From Caulobacter sp. (GTDB taxonomy: Bacteria > Pseudomonadota > Alphaproteobacteria > Caulobacterales > Caulobacteraceae), in assembly GCA_017745235.1 (NCBI GenBank), contig JAGHZU010000025.1, positions 1 to 60,163 of the forward strand: a DNA stretch of 60,163 nt, in the 5' to 3' direction. The notes under the pieces were generated by a model. It had not been told where the DNA came from, did no database searches, and was given only the letters and a program-made list of their open reading frames with translations. Below, piece by piece: positions 17,637 through 26,776 of the stretch (position 1 is its first letter; each line of letters begins with the position of its first letter). Position numbers and translations under genes: made by a program.

Positions 17637-18887
17637 TCAGCGCCCGTAAACGGCGTCGCGTAGCTCGCGGGTGACCTGGCCGTTCATGCCCTCGAAGGCC
17701 GTGTTGGTCATCAGCACCACGGTCAGGCCGCTCTTGGGATCGACGAACCAGTTGTGGCCGTAGACGCCGCCCCAGGCGATCGTGCCAGCCTTCTGCGGCG
17801 TGTTGGCTACGGCGGGATCGTCCAGCACCGCCCAGCCGTAGCCGAAGCCCCAGCCGGGACCCTGTGTCGCCGCCTGGACGCCGGCATGGTCCTGCATCAT
17901 CTCGGCCACCGTGGAGGCCTTGAGGATCGGCGCTCCGCCTTTGCGGATCGTCTCCAGGAACGTCAGCACGTCGCTGGCCGTCCCCACCATGCCCGCGCCG
18001 CCCGACGGGAAGGCCGTGGGATCGGTGGCCCGGCTGGGGGCGAAGCGCACCGCCGTGGAGCCCAGCGATACGTCCATGTTCTCGGTCATCCGCGCCGGTT
18101 GGGGCTGGGCGTTGATGTACGGCGTCGTCAGGCGAGCGGCGTCACGGGCCACGAATCCGGTGTCCTTGAGGCCCAGGGGCTGGGTCACGGTCTCGGCGAC
18201 GACCTCGGGCAGGGGCTTGCCGGTCGCCTTCTCGAGCACGCCGCCCAGCACGTCGATGGCCAGAGAATAGCGCCAGGCCGAGCCGGGCGCGAAGCTCAAG
18301 GGCGCCTGGCCCAGGCGCCGGAGGTTCTCGTCCAGCGTCAGGCCCGACTGGTCGACCCCGTCGGAGACGCCCAGCGTGTGGTAGGGGTGCGAGGCGGGTT
18401 CGGCCAGGCCGTAGGTCAGGCCCGCGGTGTGGTCCAGAAGCTGGCCGATGGTGATCTTCGGCTCAGTCCCGTCCGCCAGCTTCGGGCGGAAGTCGGGCAG
18501 CCACTTGGTCACCGGATCGGTCAGGCTCAGCTTGCCGTCCTGGACGAGCCGCATGACCGCGGCGCTGACGAAGGGCTTGGTCACCGACGAGAAGCGGAAG
18601 ATCGCGTCGGTGGTCATCGGGCGGCCGGTCTCGCGGTCGGCCAAGCCTGCGGCGCGGCTGTAGACCACCTTGCCGTCGCGGGCCACCAGAACGACCGCAC
18701 CCACAAGCCGATGGTCGGCCAGGGCGCTGTCGATCACCTTGTCCACCCGGGCTCCCAGCGCCGCGTCGGGGGCGACGGCGACCGCCGCAGGCGTCGGCGC
18801 GGCGGCCATCGCGACCGGAGCGGTCAGGGCCAGCGCGGCGGTCGCGAAGAGGGCGGCGAGGCTGGAGCGGGGGATCGATGGACGCAT
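17637..18887 (-). CDS. Serine hydrolase, class C beta-lactamase/esterase family
   Basis: An exported protein of 416 residues with a signal peptide ending near AMAA. It has the SxxK catalytic motif in FRFSSVTKPFVSAAV, a YSL-type second motif in WRYSLAIDVLG, and the third-motif region AWGGVYGHNWFVDPKSG. These place it among beta-lactamase-related penicillin-binding or esterase proteins rather than true AmpC, whose third motif is KTG. The start at MRPSIPRSS (18887) is set by the signal peptide. It is divergent from the acyl-CoA synthetase gene. The substrate is unknown; ester or amide hydrolysis is expected from the family. Confidence 0.88.
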   Translation of the reverse strand: MRPSIPRSSLAALFATAALALTAPVAMAAAPTPAAVAVAPDAALGARVDKVIDSALADHRLVGAVVLVARDGKVVYSRAAGLADRETGRPMTTDAIFRFSSVTKPFVSAAVMRLVQDGKLSLTDPVTKWLPDFRPKLADGTEPKITIGQLLDHTAGLTYGLAEPASHPYHTLGVSDGVDQSGLTLDENLRRLGQAPLSFAPGSAWRYSLAIDVLGGVLEKATGKPLPEVVAETVTQPLGLKDTGFVARDAARLTTPYINAQPQPARMTENMDVSLGSTAVRFAPSRATDPTAFPSGGAGMVGTASDVLTFLETIRKGGAPILKASTVAEMMQDHAGVQAATQGPGWGFGYGWAVLDDPAVANTPQKAGTIAWGGVYGHNWFVDPKSGLTVVLMTNTAFEGMNGQVTRELRDAVYGR

Positions 18888-19024
18888 GTTTGAACACCTT
18901 CCGACGGACCCGGCGCGGGCCGGTCCTGGAGGTAGGGTGATCCGCAGGACCCGACAAGCAGACGAGCGCGATCCCATCAGGGCCAGGCGGGAGCGAGAAT
19001 AAGTGATCGTTGATCCCTTACATC

Positions 19025-19038
19025 CAAACGGACGTTTG
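19025..19038. promoter_or_regulatory. PsrA-like palindromic operator upstream of acyl-CoA synthetase gene
   Basis: CAAAC-GGAC-GTTTG is a perfect palindrome, fitting the consensus (G/C)AAAC-N2-4-GTTT(G/C) of PsrA-type TetR regulators of fatty-acid metabolism. It lies about 83 bases before the start codon of the synthetase gene. Confidence 0.5.
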
Positions 19039-19120
19039 CATCACGTCCCAGCCTGTGCTTTGTCCTTGGGTAAACGCGTTCGTCCAACGAGGCGCGACCC
19101 ACACACCGGGAGAGCAAACG

Positions 19121-20881
19121 ATGACCCAGGCCGCCGCCGCGTCCACCCCTGCAGTTCCGTGGCCCGCCATGTCGGTGAAGCAGGCCTACGCCCTGATCAC
19201 CGCCCCCGGCTCGCCCGCGGAGATGGAGGAAATCGAGATCCGGGGCGTGCCCACCCGGGTCTGGAAGAACTGTCCTCCGACCCTGCGCGACACCCTGTTG
19301 GTGGGCCGCACGCACGGCGAGAAGATCTTTCTGGTGCACGAGGACGAGCGGGTCAGCTTCGAGGCCTTCTATCGCGCCGTCACCGTCTTCGCCGCCGAGC
19401 TGGAAGCCGCCGGCGTCAAGAAGGGCGACCGGGTGGCGCTGATCATGCGCAACCTGCCGGAATGGCCGGTGGTCTTCTACGCAGGCCTGTCGATCGGCGC
19501 GATCCTGACGCCCTTGAACGCCTGGTGGACCGGTCCGGAGCTGGAGTACGGCCTGATCGACTCCGGCGCCAAGGTCGCCGTGGTGGATGTCGAGCGCTTC
19601 GAGCGCCTGGCCGAGCATTTCGATAACTGCCCCGACCTCGAGCGCGTCTATGTCAGCCGCTCCAAGGAGGACATCGCCCATCCGTACGTGAAGCGGCTGG
19701 AGGGCGTGATCGGCTGTCCCAACGACTGGATCAAGCTTGAGGAAAAGCCGCTGTCGACGGTCAAACTGGGACCGGAGGATGACGCGACGATCTTCTACAC
19801 CTCCGGCACCACGGGCAAGCCGAAGGGCGCCTTGGGCACCCATCGCAACGTCAACAGCAACATCTTCGCCGCCGCCGCCGCCAGCGCCCGCAGCTTCCTG
19901 CGCCGGGGCGAAGCTCCGCCTCAGCCCGATCCGACCGCGCAGCAAAAAGGGTCGCTGATTTCGGTGCCGTTCTTCCACGCCACCGGCTGCTTCGCGGTGA
20001 TGAACCCCTCGCTGTTCGCCGGCGCCAAGCTGGCCATGATCCGCAAGTGGGATCCCGAGAAGGCCATGCAGCTGATCCAGGACGAGAAGCTTACCCAGAT
20101 GGGCGGCGTGCCGACCATCGCCTGGCAGATCATCGAGCATCCGCGTCGCGGCGAGTACGACCTGTCTTCGCTCGACACCGTAGCCTACGGGGGCGCGCCG
20201 TCGGCGCCGGAACTGGTGCGCAAGATCAAGGAGCTGTGGCCCAAGTCCTCGCCCGGCAACGGCTGGGGCATGACCGAAACCTCGGCGACCGCGACGTCGA
20301 ACTCGGCCGAGGACTATGAGAACCGTCCCGACAGCTGCGGCCCGGCCGTGCCGGTCACCGACCTGAAGATCATGACGCTGGAAGCGCCCTATAAGGAGCT
20401 GCCGATCGGCGAGGTGGGCGAGCTGTGGTGCAAGGGTCCGCAGGTGGTGAAAGGCTACTGGAACAAGCCCGAGGCCACGGCCCAGACCTTCGTCGACGGC
20501 TGGGTTCGCACCGGAGATCTGGCGCGCCTGGACGAGGAGGGCTTCTGCTACATCATCGACCGGGCCAAGGACATGCTGATCCGTGGCGGCGAAAACATCT
20601 ACTGCATCGAGGTCGAGAACGTCCTCTACGACCATCCGGCGGTGATGGACGCGGCCCTGGTCGGCATCCCGCACAAGACCCTGGGCGAGGAGCCCGCCGC
20701 GGTCGTGACCCTCAAGCCGGGCGCTCACGCTGACGAAGCCGAACTGCGCGCCTTCGTCGCCGACCGTCTGGCGGCCTTCAAGGTGCCGGTGAAGGTGGTC
20801 TTCTGGCCCGAGACCCTGCCTCGCAACGCCAACGGCAAGATCCTCAAGAACGAACTGAAGAAGGTGTTCGTCGAGGGGTGA
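19121..20881 (+). CDS. AMP-dependent acyl-CoA synthetase/ligase
   Basis: A protein of 586 residues with the ANL-family core motifs: FYTSGTTGKPKGALGTH (A3), GWGMTETSA (A5), TGDLARLDEEGFCYIIDRAKDM (hinge), RGGENIYCIEVENVL (A8) and PRNANGKILKNELKK (A10, with the catalytic Lys). It should activate a carboxylic acid, most likely a fatty or related acid, to acyl-CoA through an acyl-AMP. I chose the ATG at 19121 because a GGGAGAG ribosome-binding site precedes it; the frame upstream looks non-coding. A PsrA-like palindrome upstream supports a role in fatty-acid metabolism. Chain specificity is unknown. Confidence 0.92.
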   Translation: MTQAAAASTPAVPWPAMSVKQAYALITAPGSPAEMEEIEIRGVPTRVWKNCPPTLRDTLLVGRTHGEKIFLVHEDERVSFEAFYRAVTVFAAELEAAGVKKGDRVALIMRNLPEWPVVFYAGLSIGAILTPLNAWWTGPELEYGLIDSGAKVAVVDVERFERLAEHFDNCPDLERVYVSRSKEDIAHPYVKRLEGVIGCPNDWIKLEEKPLSTVKLGPEDDATIFYTSGTTGKPKGALGTHRNVNSNIFAAAAASARSFLRRGEAPPQPDPTAQQKGSLISVPFFHATGCFAVMNPSLFAGAKLAMIRKWDPEKAMQLIQDEKLTQMGGVPTIAWQIIEHPRRGEYDLSSLDTVAYGGAPSAPELVRKIKELWPKSSPGNGWGMTETSATATSNSAEDYENRPDSCGPAVPVTDLKIMTLEAPYKELPIGEVGELWCKGPQVVKGYWNKPEATAQTFVDGWVRTGDLARLDEEGFCYIIDRAKDMLIRGGENIYCIEVENVLYDHPAVMDAALVGIPHKTLGEEPAAVVTLKPGAHADEAELRAFVADRLAAFKVPVKVVFWPETLPRNANGKILKNELKKVFVEG

Positions 20882-20884
20882 TTG

Positions 20885-20998
20885 ATCCTCGCCCTTTGGG
20901 GGGAGAGGTGTCGGCGAAGCCGGCGGAGGGGGCTGTTCGGGCCGGCGGGGCGATCCCCCTCCGGCCCGGCGGGCCACCTCCCCCAAAGGGGGGAGGAT
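20885..20998. repeat. Paired inverted GC-rich palindromic repeat (REP-like), convergent gap
   Basis: Two copies of a ~50-base unit face each other. Each begins ATCCTC-CCCTTTGGGG-GAGGTG and continues to CGGAGGGGG. It fills the gap between the convergent synthetase and amidase genes. A related unit lies at 55382-55450. It can fold into long hairpins and may act as a bidirectional terminator. Confidence 0.7.
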
Positions 20999-21006
20999 TT
21001 ATGGAA

Positions 21007-22443
21007 CTACAAGCTCACCGGCGGCTTGCGCCAGGCCCACGGCCGTGCGGCCTCTAGCTGCAGCGCCAGTTCCAGCAGCAGCTTTTCGGCTCCTGCGCGG
21101 GCGCCGAACTGCACGCCTACGGGCAGGCCGTCGGCTGTCCAGTGGAGCGGAACGCTCATAGCCGGCGCACCGGCTACGTTCTGCACGGGCGTGTAGCCTA
21201 CGTAAGCCGAAAGCCGGGCCTGGAGCTCCGGGAAGTCCACCCATCCGGCCACCTCGCCCAACGGCACGGGCGGCTTGCCGAGCACCGGCGACAGGATCAC
21301 GTCGTATCGGGTCAGCCAGGCGTCGTAGGCGCGCGATGCGGCGTTCAGCCGTTCCACGGCCGCGTCCACGGCGCCGGGCGGCAGGTGGCGCACCAGGCCC
21401 GCCATGGCGAGGGAGAAGGGCTCCAGGTCGTCGGGACCGGCGGGGCGGCCCAAGGCCTCGCTGATCGCCGTCTCCAGCTCTGCCGCGCCGGTCGACCACA
21501 GTACGGTGAAGTCCAGGGCGAACTGGTCGCCGTCCATCGGCCAGGTGGTTGGTTCCACCGCGTGGCCCAGGGATTCCATCAGCCGCGCGGCGCTCTCGAC
21601 AGCGGTGACGACCTCGGTCTCGGGCGTGCGGCCGGTGCCGGTCTTCATCACCAGGCCCACCTTCAGCGGGCGCGAAAGCGGCTGGGTCACGACGCCGATC
21701 GGGGCGAAGGGCGCGTCGGCGTCCTTGCGTTCGCTGATGGCGAACAGGGCGGCCGAGTCGCGCACCGAACGGGTGACGCAGTGGGCTACGGAAAGGTCGA
21801 TGGCGTGCTTGACCGGTCGCCCCGGCAGCATGCGGCCGCGGGAAGGCTTCAGGCCGAACAGGCCGCAGTTGGCGGCTGGAATACGGATCGAGCCGCCGCC
21901 GTCGCTGGCGTGGGCGAACGGCACGATGCCCGCCGCCGTGGCCGCCGCGGCGCCGCCCGACGATCCGCCCGACGAGCGCTCGGTGTTCCAGGGGTTGCGG
22001 GTGGGCGGAAAGCCCATCGGCTCGGTGGTGGGCAGGAAGCCGTATTCCGGCGTGGTCGATTTGCCGATCGTCGCCAGGCCGGCGTCGTCGAAGGCCTGGA
22101 TGAACTCGGTGGTCTCGGTGGCGGGCGGCGCGCCCAGCGAGCTGCGTGATCCTGAAAAGGTGGGCAGGCCGACATAGGGATCCAGGTCCTTGATCAGGAA
22201 CGGCACGCCCGCGAACGGTCCGCTGAACCGGCCCGCCTTGGCCTTGTCCAGCGCCCGGTCATAGTCGGTGGTGACGATCGAGCCGATCTTCGGCTCCAGG
22301 GCCTGGGCCTTGGCGATGGCGTCCTCGACGGCCTCGACCGCGCTGACCTCGCCGGTCCGGATGCGCCGGGCGATTTCTGTGCCATCGGGCGTCCAGGCTT
22401 CGGTGGAGTGGGAAATGTCAGCGGTCTCGCTGCGGTCGTACAT
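21007..22443 (-). CDS. Amidase-signature family hydrolase
   Basis: A protein of 478 residues with the catalytic triad region of the family: the Lys in GVPFLIKDLD, the Gly/Ser-rich block RSSGGSSGGAAAA, and the nucleophile region DGGGSIRIPAANCGLFGLKPSRGR. Overall it looks closer to 6-aminohexanoate-dimer or general amidases than to GatA, since it stands alone without GatB or GatC genes. It hydrolyses carboxamides; the substrate is unknown. The ATG at 22443 is preceded by GAGGAGGC. The gene ends next to a palindromic repeat. Confidence 0.9.
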   Translation of the reverse strand: MYDRSETADISHSTEAWTPDGTEIARRIRTGEVSAVEAVEDAIAKAQALEPKIGSIVTTDYDRALDKAKAGRFSGPFAGVPFLIKDLDPYVGLPTFSGSRSSLGAPPATETTEFIQAFDDAGLATIGKSTTPEYGFLPTTEPMGFPPTRNPWNTERSSGGSSGGAAAATAAGIVPFAHASDGGGSIRIPAANCGLFGLKPSRGRMLPGRPVKHAIDLSVAHCVTRSVRDSAALFAISERKDADAPFAPIGVVTQPLSRPLKVGLVMKTGTGRTPETEVVTAVESAARLMESLGHAVEPTTWPMDGDQFALDFTVLWSTGAAELETAISEALGRPAGPDDLEPFSLAMAGLVRHLPPGAVDAAVERLNAASRAYDAWLTRYDVILSPVLGKPPVPLGEVAGWVDFPELQARLSAYVGYTPVQNVAGAPAMSVPLHWTADGLPVGVQFGARAGAEKLLLELALQLEAARPWAWRKPPVSL

Positions 22444-22566
22444 GGGCTTGCCTCCTCAAGGCCCCGATGTCTTCGCATCGGTGAACGATGATCAGTTCAG
22501 CCCGAAGCGACCGCCACGGCAAGTCCGTGCTACAGCCCGTGCCGATTTTTCGTCTGGAGACCTGAA

Positions 22567-23298
22567 TTGACCCGCAAGCGCATCGACCAACTGCTCGTCG
22601 AGCGAGGCTTCTTCGACAGCCGAGCCAAGGCGCGCGCGGCGATCGAGGCTGGGCTGGTTCGGGCAGACGGGCGCGTGGTGGCCAAGCCCTCCGACACTGT
22701 GGTCGAGGGTGTGGAGATCGTGGCCAGCGCAGCCCACCCCTGGGTAGGGCGGGGAGCCCTCAAGTTGGTCCATGCCCTCGACGCCTGGCCGATCACGGTC
22801 CAGGGGCGTGTCGCCATCGACGTCGGCGCATCCACTGGCGGTTTCACCGAGGTGCTGCTGGCGCGCGGCGTGGCGCATGTCTTTGCAGTGGACGTGGGGC
22901 GAGGGCAACTGCATCCCAGCCTGGCTGGCGATCCTCGCGTGGCCGATCTTTCGGGCGTCGACGCCCGTGCGCTGGACGCTGGCCTGATCAGCACGCCCCC
23001 GGGCCTTGTGGTCAGCGATGTCAGCTTCATCTCGCTGGAGAAGGCCTTGCCTGCGGCTCTGGCCCTGGCGGCGCCGGGCGCGGATCTGGTGGCGCTGATC
23101 AAACCGCAGTTCGAGGCCGGACGCGAACGGGTGGGGAAGGGCGGCCTGGTCAAGGATCCCCAGGTCATAGCCGACTGCGTCGCCGCGGTCGAGGCGTTCC
23201 TGGGCGCTTCCGGCTGGAGCGTCCGAGCCGTGGACAAGAGCCCCATCACCGGTGGTGACGGCCAGGTGGAACATCTGGTCTGGGCGACCAAAGGCTAG
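22567..23298 (+). CDS. tlyA: TlyA-family rRNA 2'-O-methyltransferase
   Basis: A protein of 243 residues. The N-terminal S4 RNA-binding domain (RIDQLLVERGFFDSRAKARA) is followed by an FtsJ-like methyltransferase with the SAM motif AIDVGASTGGFTEVLL and the region LVVSDVSFISLEKALPA. Family members methylate ribose of rRNA (16S and/or 23S); older annotations call them hemolysins. The start is a TTG at 22567, chosen because the S4 domain begins at once. It is a single-gene unit facing a convergent glycine-zipper gene. Confidence 0.93.
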   Translation: MTRKRIDQLLVERGFFDSRAKARAAIEAGLVRADGRVVAKPSDTVVEGVEIVASAAHPWVGRGALKLVHALDAWPITVQGRVAIDVGASTGGFTEVLLARGVAHVFAVDVGRGQLHPSLAGDPRVADLSGVDARALDAGLISTPPGLVVSDVSFISLEKALPAALALAAPGADLVALIKPQFEAGRERVGKGGLVKDPQVIADCVAAVEAFLGASGWSVRAVDKSPITGGDGQVEHLVWATKG

Positions 23299-23313
23299 CA
23301 TGGCCATAAAGAA

Positions 23314-23339
23314 GGCCGCCCGCGCGAACGCGGGCGGCC
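23314..23339 (-). terminator. Terminator between convergent tlyA and glycine-zipper gene
   Basis: GGCCGCCCGCG and CGCGGGCGGCC form an 11-bp stem with a CGAA loop. A T-rich stretch (TTCTTTAT) follows on the minus strand, so it best serves the minus-strand gene but may act in both directions. Confidence 0.7.
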
Positions 23340-23367
23340 CGAAGGGATCGATCGAGAAAGCCGGACC

Positions 23368-23985
23368 TTAGTCGACGACTTGATAGCGGCCCTGGGCGTC
23401 GGGGCAGACGCGCACGAAACGCTTCTGGGTCCGGCCGTCGGGCAGGTAGATCGGGCTTTCCGCCAGGGTGCAGCCATTGGCGTCGGCGCGGCTTGTGTCG
23501 GTGACGCTGTACGAGCGCTCGGATTCGTAGCTGTAGCCGCCGCGATCGCCATAGCGGCTGTCGCGGTAATAGGGGTCGTCATAGCCGCCGTTGTAGGCGC
23601 CCTCGTTGTAGCGCGGGGGCGGAGGCGGCGGGGGAGGCGTCGCGCCCGGAGCGCAGGCGGCCGAGTTGCGGCCGATGGCCGTACCCGCGATCGCGCCCAG
23701 CACGCCGCCCAGGATCGCGCCTTCGGTGCGGGCGCCCTTGGCGGCCACGCCGCTGCCGATCGCCGCGCCGAGACCGGCGCCGGCCAGGCCGCCACCCGTG
23801 CCGCGCTGCGTGGTGCTGCGGCGGCAGGGGTCGTAGTAATAGCCGTTGCTGTCATAGGCGCCGTTGCTGGTGTAGGCGCCGGAGTTGCCGTACGCGCCGT
23901 AGGCCTGCGCCGAAGCCAGGCTCGGGGCCAGGGCGCTAGCCAGAACGCCGACGCTGGCGGCGACGCCGAGAACGGTCTTGAACAT
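23368..23985 (-). CDS. Exported glycine-zipper 2TM protein
   Basis: A protein of 205 residues with a signal peptide (MFKTVLGVAASVGVLASALA, cleaved near ASA-Q). It continues with a Tyr/Asn/Gly-rich segment, then a glycine-zipper pair (GGGLAGAGLGAAIGSGVAA and GAILGGVLGAIAGTAIG) of the Rick_17kDa/2TM type, a poly-Pro stretch, a Tyr/Asp/Arg-rich segment and a C-terminal domain with two Cys (NGCTLAESPIYLPDGRTQ; VRVCPDAQGRY). It probably sits in the outer membrane or cell envelope. The start is set by the signal peptide and a GAGGAG site before the ATG at 23985. The function is unknown. Confidence 0.85.
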   Translation of the reverse strand: MFKTVLGVAASVGVLASALAPSLASAQAYGAYGNSGAYTSNGAYDSNGYYYDPCRRSTTQRGTGGGLAGAGLGAAIGSGVAAKGARTEGAILGGVLGAIAGTAIGRNSAACAPGATPPPPPPPPRYNEGAYNGGYDDPYYRDSRYGDRGGYSYESERSYSVTDTSRADANGCTLAESPIYLPDGRTQKRFVRVCPDAQGRYQVVD

Positions 23986-24233
23986 CTTCGAAACTCCTCC
24001 GATCGGACCCGAGTTCACCCAGTCGTCCGCCTTACGCTGCACACTGCCAAGGTCTTCATGAACGGCTGTTGAGCGACCCGTTCATCTTCGTTCACGCGTC
24101 CAGCGCCCGAATGCGCTATGGACGTTCGAGAGGACTGTCGGCGTCGATCGTGGCGCGGGCATGGCGGCGCTTCGCGCCTGTGAAAATGCGCGGGACCGGC
24201 CAAGGTTCCGCGATACGGAATGGAACTGCCTGA

Positions 24234-25463
24234 ATGCTTGATTTGAGGATCGGGGCTGTCGGCGCCCAGGGTGACGGCGTCGCGCCGGGACCGGCCTTCG
24301 TGCCCCTGACCCTGCCCGGTGAACTGGTCCGCGCCCAGATGGACGGCCCGCGCGGCGAACTGATCGAGGTGCTGGAGTCCAGTCCTGACCGCGTGACCCC
24401 GGCCTGCCGCCACTTCGGCCATTGCGGCGGCTGCGCCTTCCAGCACTGGGACACCGCGCCTTACCTGGAATGGAAGCGGGAGCAAGTGCGGTTCCTGTTG
24501 TCGCGCGAAGGGCTGGAGACCGAGGTTCTGCCGACCTTCGCCTCGCCTCGGGCCTCGCGCCGTCGCGTGGCGCTGCACGCCAGGGGCGGCAAGGGCGGGG
24601 TCCGGCTGGGCTTCAAGGAGCGCCGCTCCTGGAACCTGGTGCGGATCGAGGAATGCCCGGTGACCAACCCCAAGCTGGTTGCGGCTTTTCCGGCCCTGGC
24701 CCGCCTGGCCGCGCCGTTCCTGGAGCATCCCAAGTCAGCCCCGACACTGCATGTGACCCTCACGGCTACGGGTCTGGATATCGACATTACAGGCGTCGAG
24801 GCCAAGAGCGGGGGGCTGTCGGCCGACGCCCGCGTGCGCGCGGCCATGCTGGCCGGCGAGGCCGATTTCGCCCGCGTGACCATGGCCGGCGAGGTCATCT
24901 ACATGGCTCGCCAGCCGATGGTGAAGCTGGGCCCGGCCATCGTCTCCCTGCCTGCGGGCAGCTTCCTGCAGGCCGTTCCCCAGGCGGAAAAGGCCATGGT
25001 CGACTTCGCCGTCGAGGCCGCCCAGGGCGCCGATCGCATCGCCGACCTCTACAGCGGTGCGGGCACCTTCACCTTCCGTCTGGCCGAGATCGGTTCGGTG
25101 CACGCCGCCGACTTCTCCGCGCCCGCCATCGCCGCCCTGAAGGGCGCGATCGGGACGGCCACGGGCCTGAAGGCGATTACCGCCGAGGCCCGGGATCTGA
25201 CCCGCCGGCCGGTGCTGTCCACCGAATTGAAGAAGGTCGACGTGGCCGTGTTCGATCCGCCGCGGGCCGGGGCGCTCGAGCAGACCGTCGAGATCGCCAA
25301 GTCCAAGGTCGCCCGCGTGGTGGGCGTGTCGTGCAACCCCGCCACCTTCGCCCGCGACGCCAAGGTGCTGGTCGAGGCGGGCTTCCGTCTGGACCGCGTG
25401 CTGCCGGTGGACCAGTTCCTGTGGTCGCCCCATATTGAGCTGGTGGGAGTATTCTCGCGATAG
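24234..25463 (+). CDS. RNA m5U methyltransferase, RumA/TrmA family with Fe-S cluster
   Basis: A protein of 409 residues. It has an N-terminal TRAM-like segment and a [4Fe-4S] ligand set at Cys58, Cys64 and Cys67 (CRHFGHCGGC), with Cys141 (EECPVTN) as the likely fourth. The SAM-binding region is IADLYSGAGTFTFRL, the motif DPPRAGA follows, and the catalytic Cys is about residue 367 in GVSCNPATFARD. These are hallmarks of 23S rRNA uracil-5 methyltransferases. Which uridine it modifies cannot be read from sequence. A second methyltransferase gene starts 16 bases downstream and is probably co-transcribed. Confidence 0.92.
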   Translation: MLDLRIGAVGAQGDGVAPGPAFVPLTLPGELVRAQMDGPRGELIEVLESSPDRVTPACRHFGHCGGCAFQHWDTAPYLEWKREQVRFLLSREGLETEVLPTFASPRASRRRVALHARGGKGGVRLGFKERRSWNLVRIEECPVTNPKLVAAFPALARLAAPFLEHPKSAPTLHVTLTATGLDIDITGVEAKSGGLSADARVRAAMLAGEADFARVTMAGEVIYMARQPMVKLGPAIVSLPAGSFLQAVPQAEKAMVDFAVEAAQGADRIADLYSGAGTFTFRLAEIGSVHAADFSAPAIAALKGAIGTATGLKAITAEARDLTRRPVLSTELKKVDVAVFDPPRAGALEQTVEIAKSKVARVVGVSCNPATFARDAKVLVEAGFRLDRVLPVDQFLWSPHIELVGVFSR

Positions 25464-25479
25464 GAGACGGGAGGCGGTC

Positions 25480-26538
25480 TTGGTCGAACGTCACGGCGGC
25501 AGGGGCGCCTTCGCCCTGGACGGGATCAGCCAGCGGGCCAAGGGCGCGGTGAAGGCCGCGTGGTGGACCGCCGCCGGCGGTGTCACCCGCGCCCTGGCTC
25601 AGCCCACCAGGGGCGAGGCGCATGTCAGGTTCGAGCCCAAGGGGCCGCCGGTCTCGGCCGCCCGTCTTCGCCAGGCCTATCTGGCCGCCTTCGACAAGGA
25701 CGCCGCCGACGTGGCCGCCGGCCTTTATCCGCCGGTCGAGGACGGTCCGCGCAACCCCGCCGAAGCCTTCCGTCGCGCCCTGGACGTGATCGCCGACGCC
25801 AAGGCGGTGGATCGCCGCCGCCGGAAGGGCGACGGGGTCGAGGTTCGCCAGGACCCTCTCAGCGAGGGCTATCCCGCCTATTACCGGCAAAACTTCCACT
25901 ACCAGTCCGGAGGCTGGTTCACCGACGCCAGCGCGCGGCGCTACGAGGCCCAGGTCGAGGCGTTGTTCTCGGGCGCGGCTGGCGCGATGCGGCGCCGCGC
26001 CCTGTCGCTGCTGGCGGCTCACTGGCGCGGCAAGGACCAGCGTGGGCTTCGCATCGTGGATGTCGCCTGCGGTTCAGGCTCGTTCCTGGCCGATCTGGCC
26101 GGCGCCTTCCCGCGGGCGGCTATCGGCGGCGTGGACCTGTCACGAGCCTACCTGGCCGCCGCGCGCAGTCGTTCGGGCCTGGGCGTGATCCAGGCCAACG
26201 CCGAGGCCCTGCCGTTCGCCGACGCCAGCCTGGACGCGGTGACCTGCGTCTACCTGTTCCACGAACTGCCGCCGCGCGTGCGGCCGGTTGTGGCCGCCGA
26301 GCTCGCCCGGGTGCTCAAGCCGGGCGGGGTGCTGGCCTTCGCCGATTCGGTGCAGCCAGCCGACGAGCCCGATCTGGCCCGCCTGCTGGAGGCCTTCCCG
26401 GCCTATTTCCATGAACCGTACTACGCCAGCTACGCCGATACCGATCTGCCCGCGTTGTTCAGCCAAGCCGGATTAAGCGAGGCGGGGCGCGACCAGGCCT
26501 TCCTGACCAAGGCGCTGCTTCTCGAAAAACCCCTCTGA
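25480..26538 (+). CDS. SAM-dependent class I methyltransferase
   Basis: A protein of 352 residues. The N-terminal ~170 residues are family-specific (AAWWTAAGGVTRALAQPTRGE; SEGYPAYYRQNFHYQSGGWF). They are followed by a UbiE/type-11 methyltransferase domain with motif I IVDVACGSGSFLADLAG, motif II VDLSRAYLAAAR and the region VTCVYLFHELPPRVR. I chose the TTG at 25480 because AGGAGACGGGAGG precedes it at good spacing. The methyl acceptor is unknown, perhaps a quinone- or lipid-like molecule. It lies 16 bases after the rRNA methyltransferase gene. Confidence 0.85.
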   Translation: MVERHGGRGAFALDGISQRAKGAVKAAWWTAAGGVTRALAQPTRGEAHVRFEPKGPPVSAARLRQAYLAAFDKDAADVAAGLYPPVEDGPRNPAEAFRRALDVIADAKAVDRRRRKGDGVEVRQDPLSEGYPAYYRQNFHYQSGGWFTDASARRYEAQVEALFSGAAGAMRRRALSLLAAHWRGKDQRGLRIVDVACGSGSFLADLAGAFPRAAIGGVDLSRAYLAAARSRSGLGVIQANAEALPFADASLDAVTCVYLFHELPPRVRPVVAAELARVLKPGGVLAFADSVQPADEPDLARLLEAFPAYFHEPYYASYADTDLPALFSQAGLSEAGRDQAFLTKALLLEKPL

Positions 26539-26624
26539 ACAACTCCATGATGGCCATTGCCTAGCGCGGCGGGCTCCTGTATCGATCCCGCCTCTTCGCC
26601 GACGCACCTAGCGTTGACCCGGAT

Positions 26625-26698
26625 GGCCTGGTGGCGGAGTGGTGACGCAGCGGATTGCAAATCCGTGCACCCCGGTTCGATTCCGGGCCAGGCCTCCA
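26625..26698 (+). tRNA. tRNA-Cys (anticodon GCA)
   Basis: 74 bases including an encoded CCA. The acceptor GGCCTGG pairs with CCAGGCC, the anticodon stem GGATT/AATCC holds GCA, and the T arm reads CCCGGTTCGATTCCGGG. Confidence 0.97.
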
Positions 26699-26776
26699 CC
26701 TTCTCCTCTCTGCTTCAATTTGTCCGCGACGTCGCTTGGGCGCGCCGACCGCACGCGTGGCCGGCGCGCCCGCGCG

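Noticed and set aside
18977..20986. Very long open frame (669 codons) on the minus strand across the acyl-CoA synthetase gene
   Set aside because: It mirrors a well-matched gene in GC-rich DNA and its translation is Gly/Arg/His-rich with no recognisable motif.
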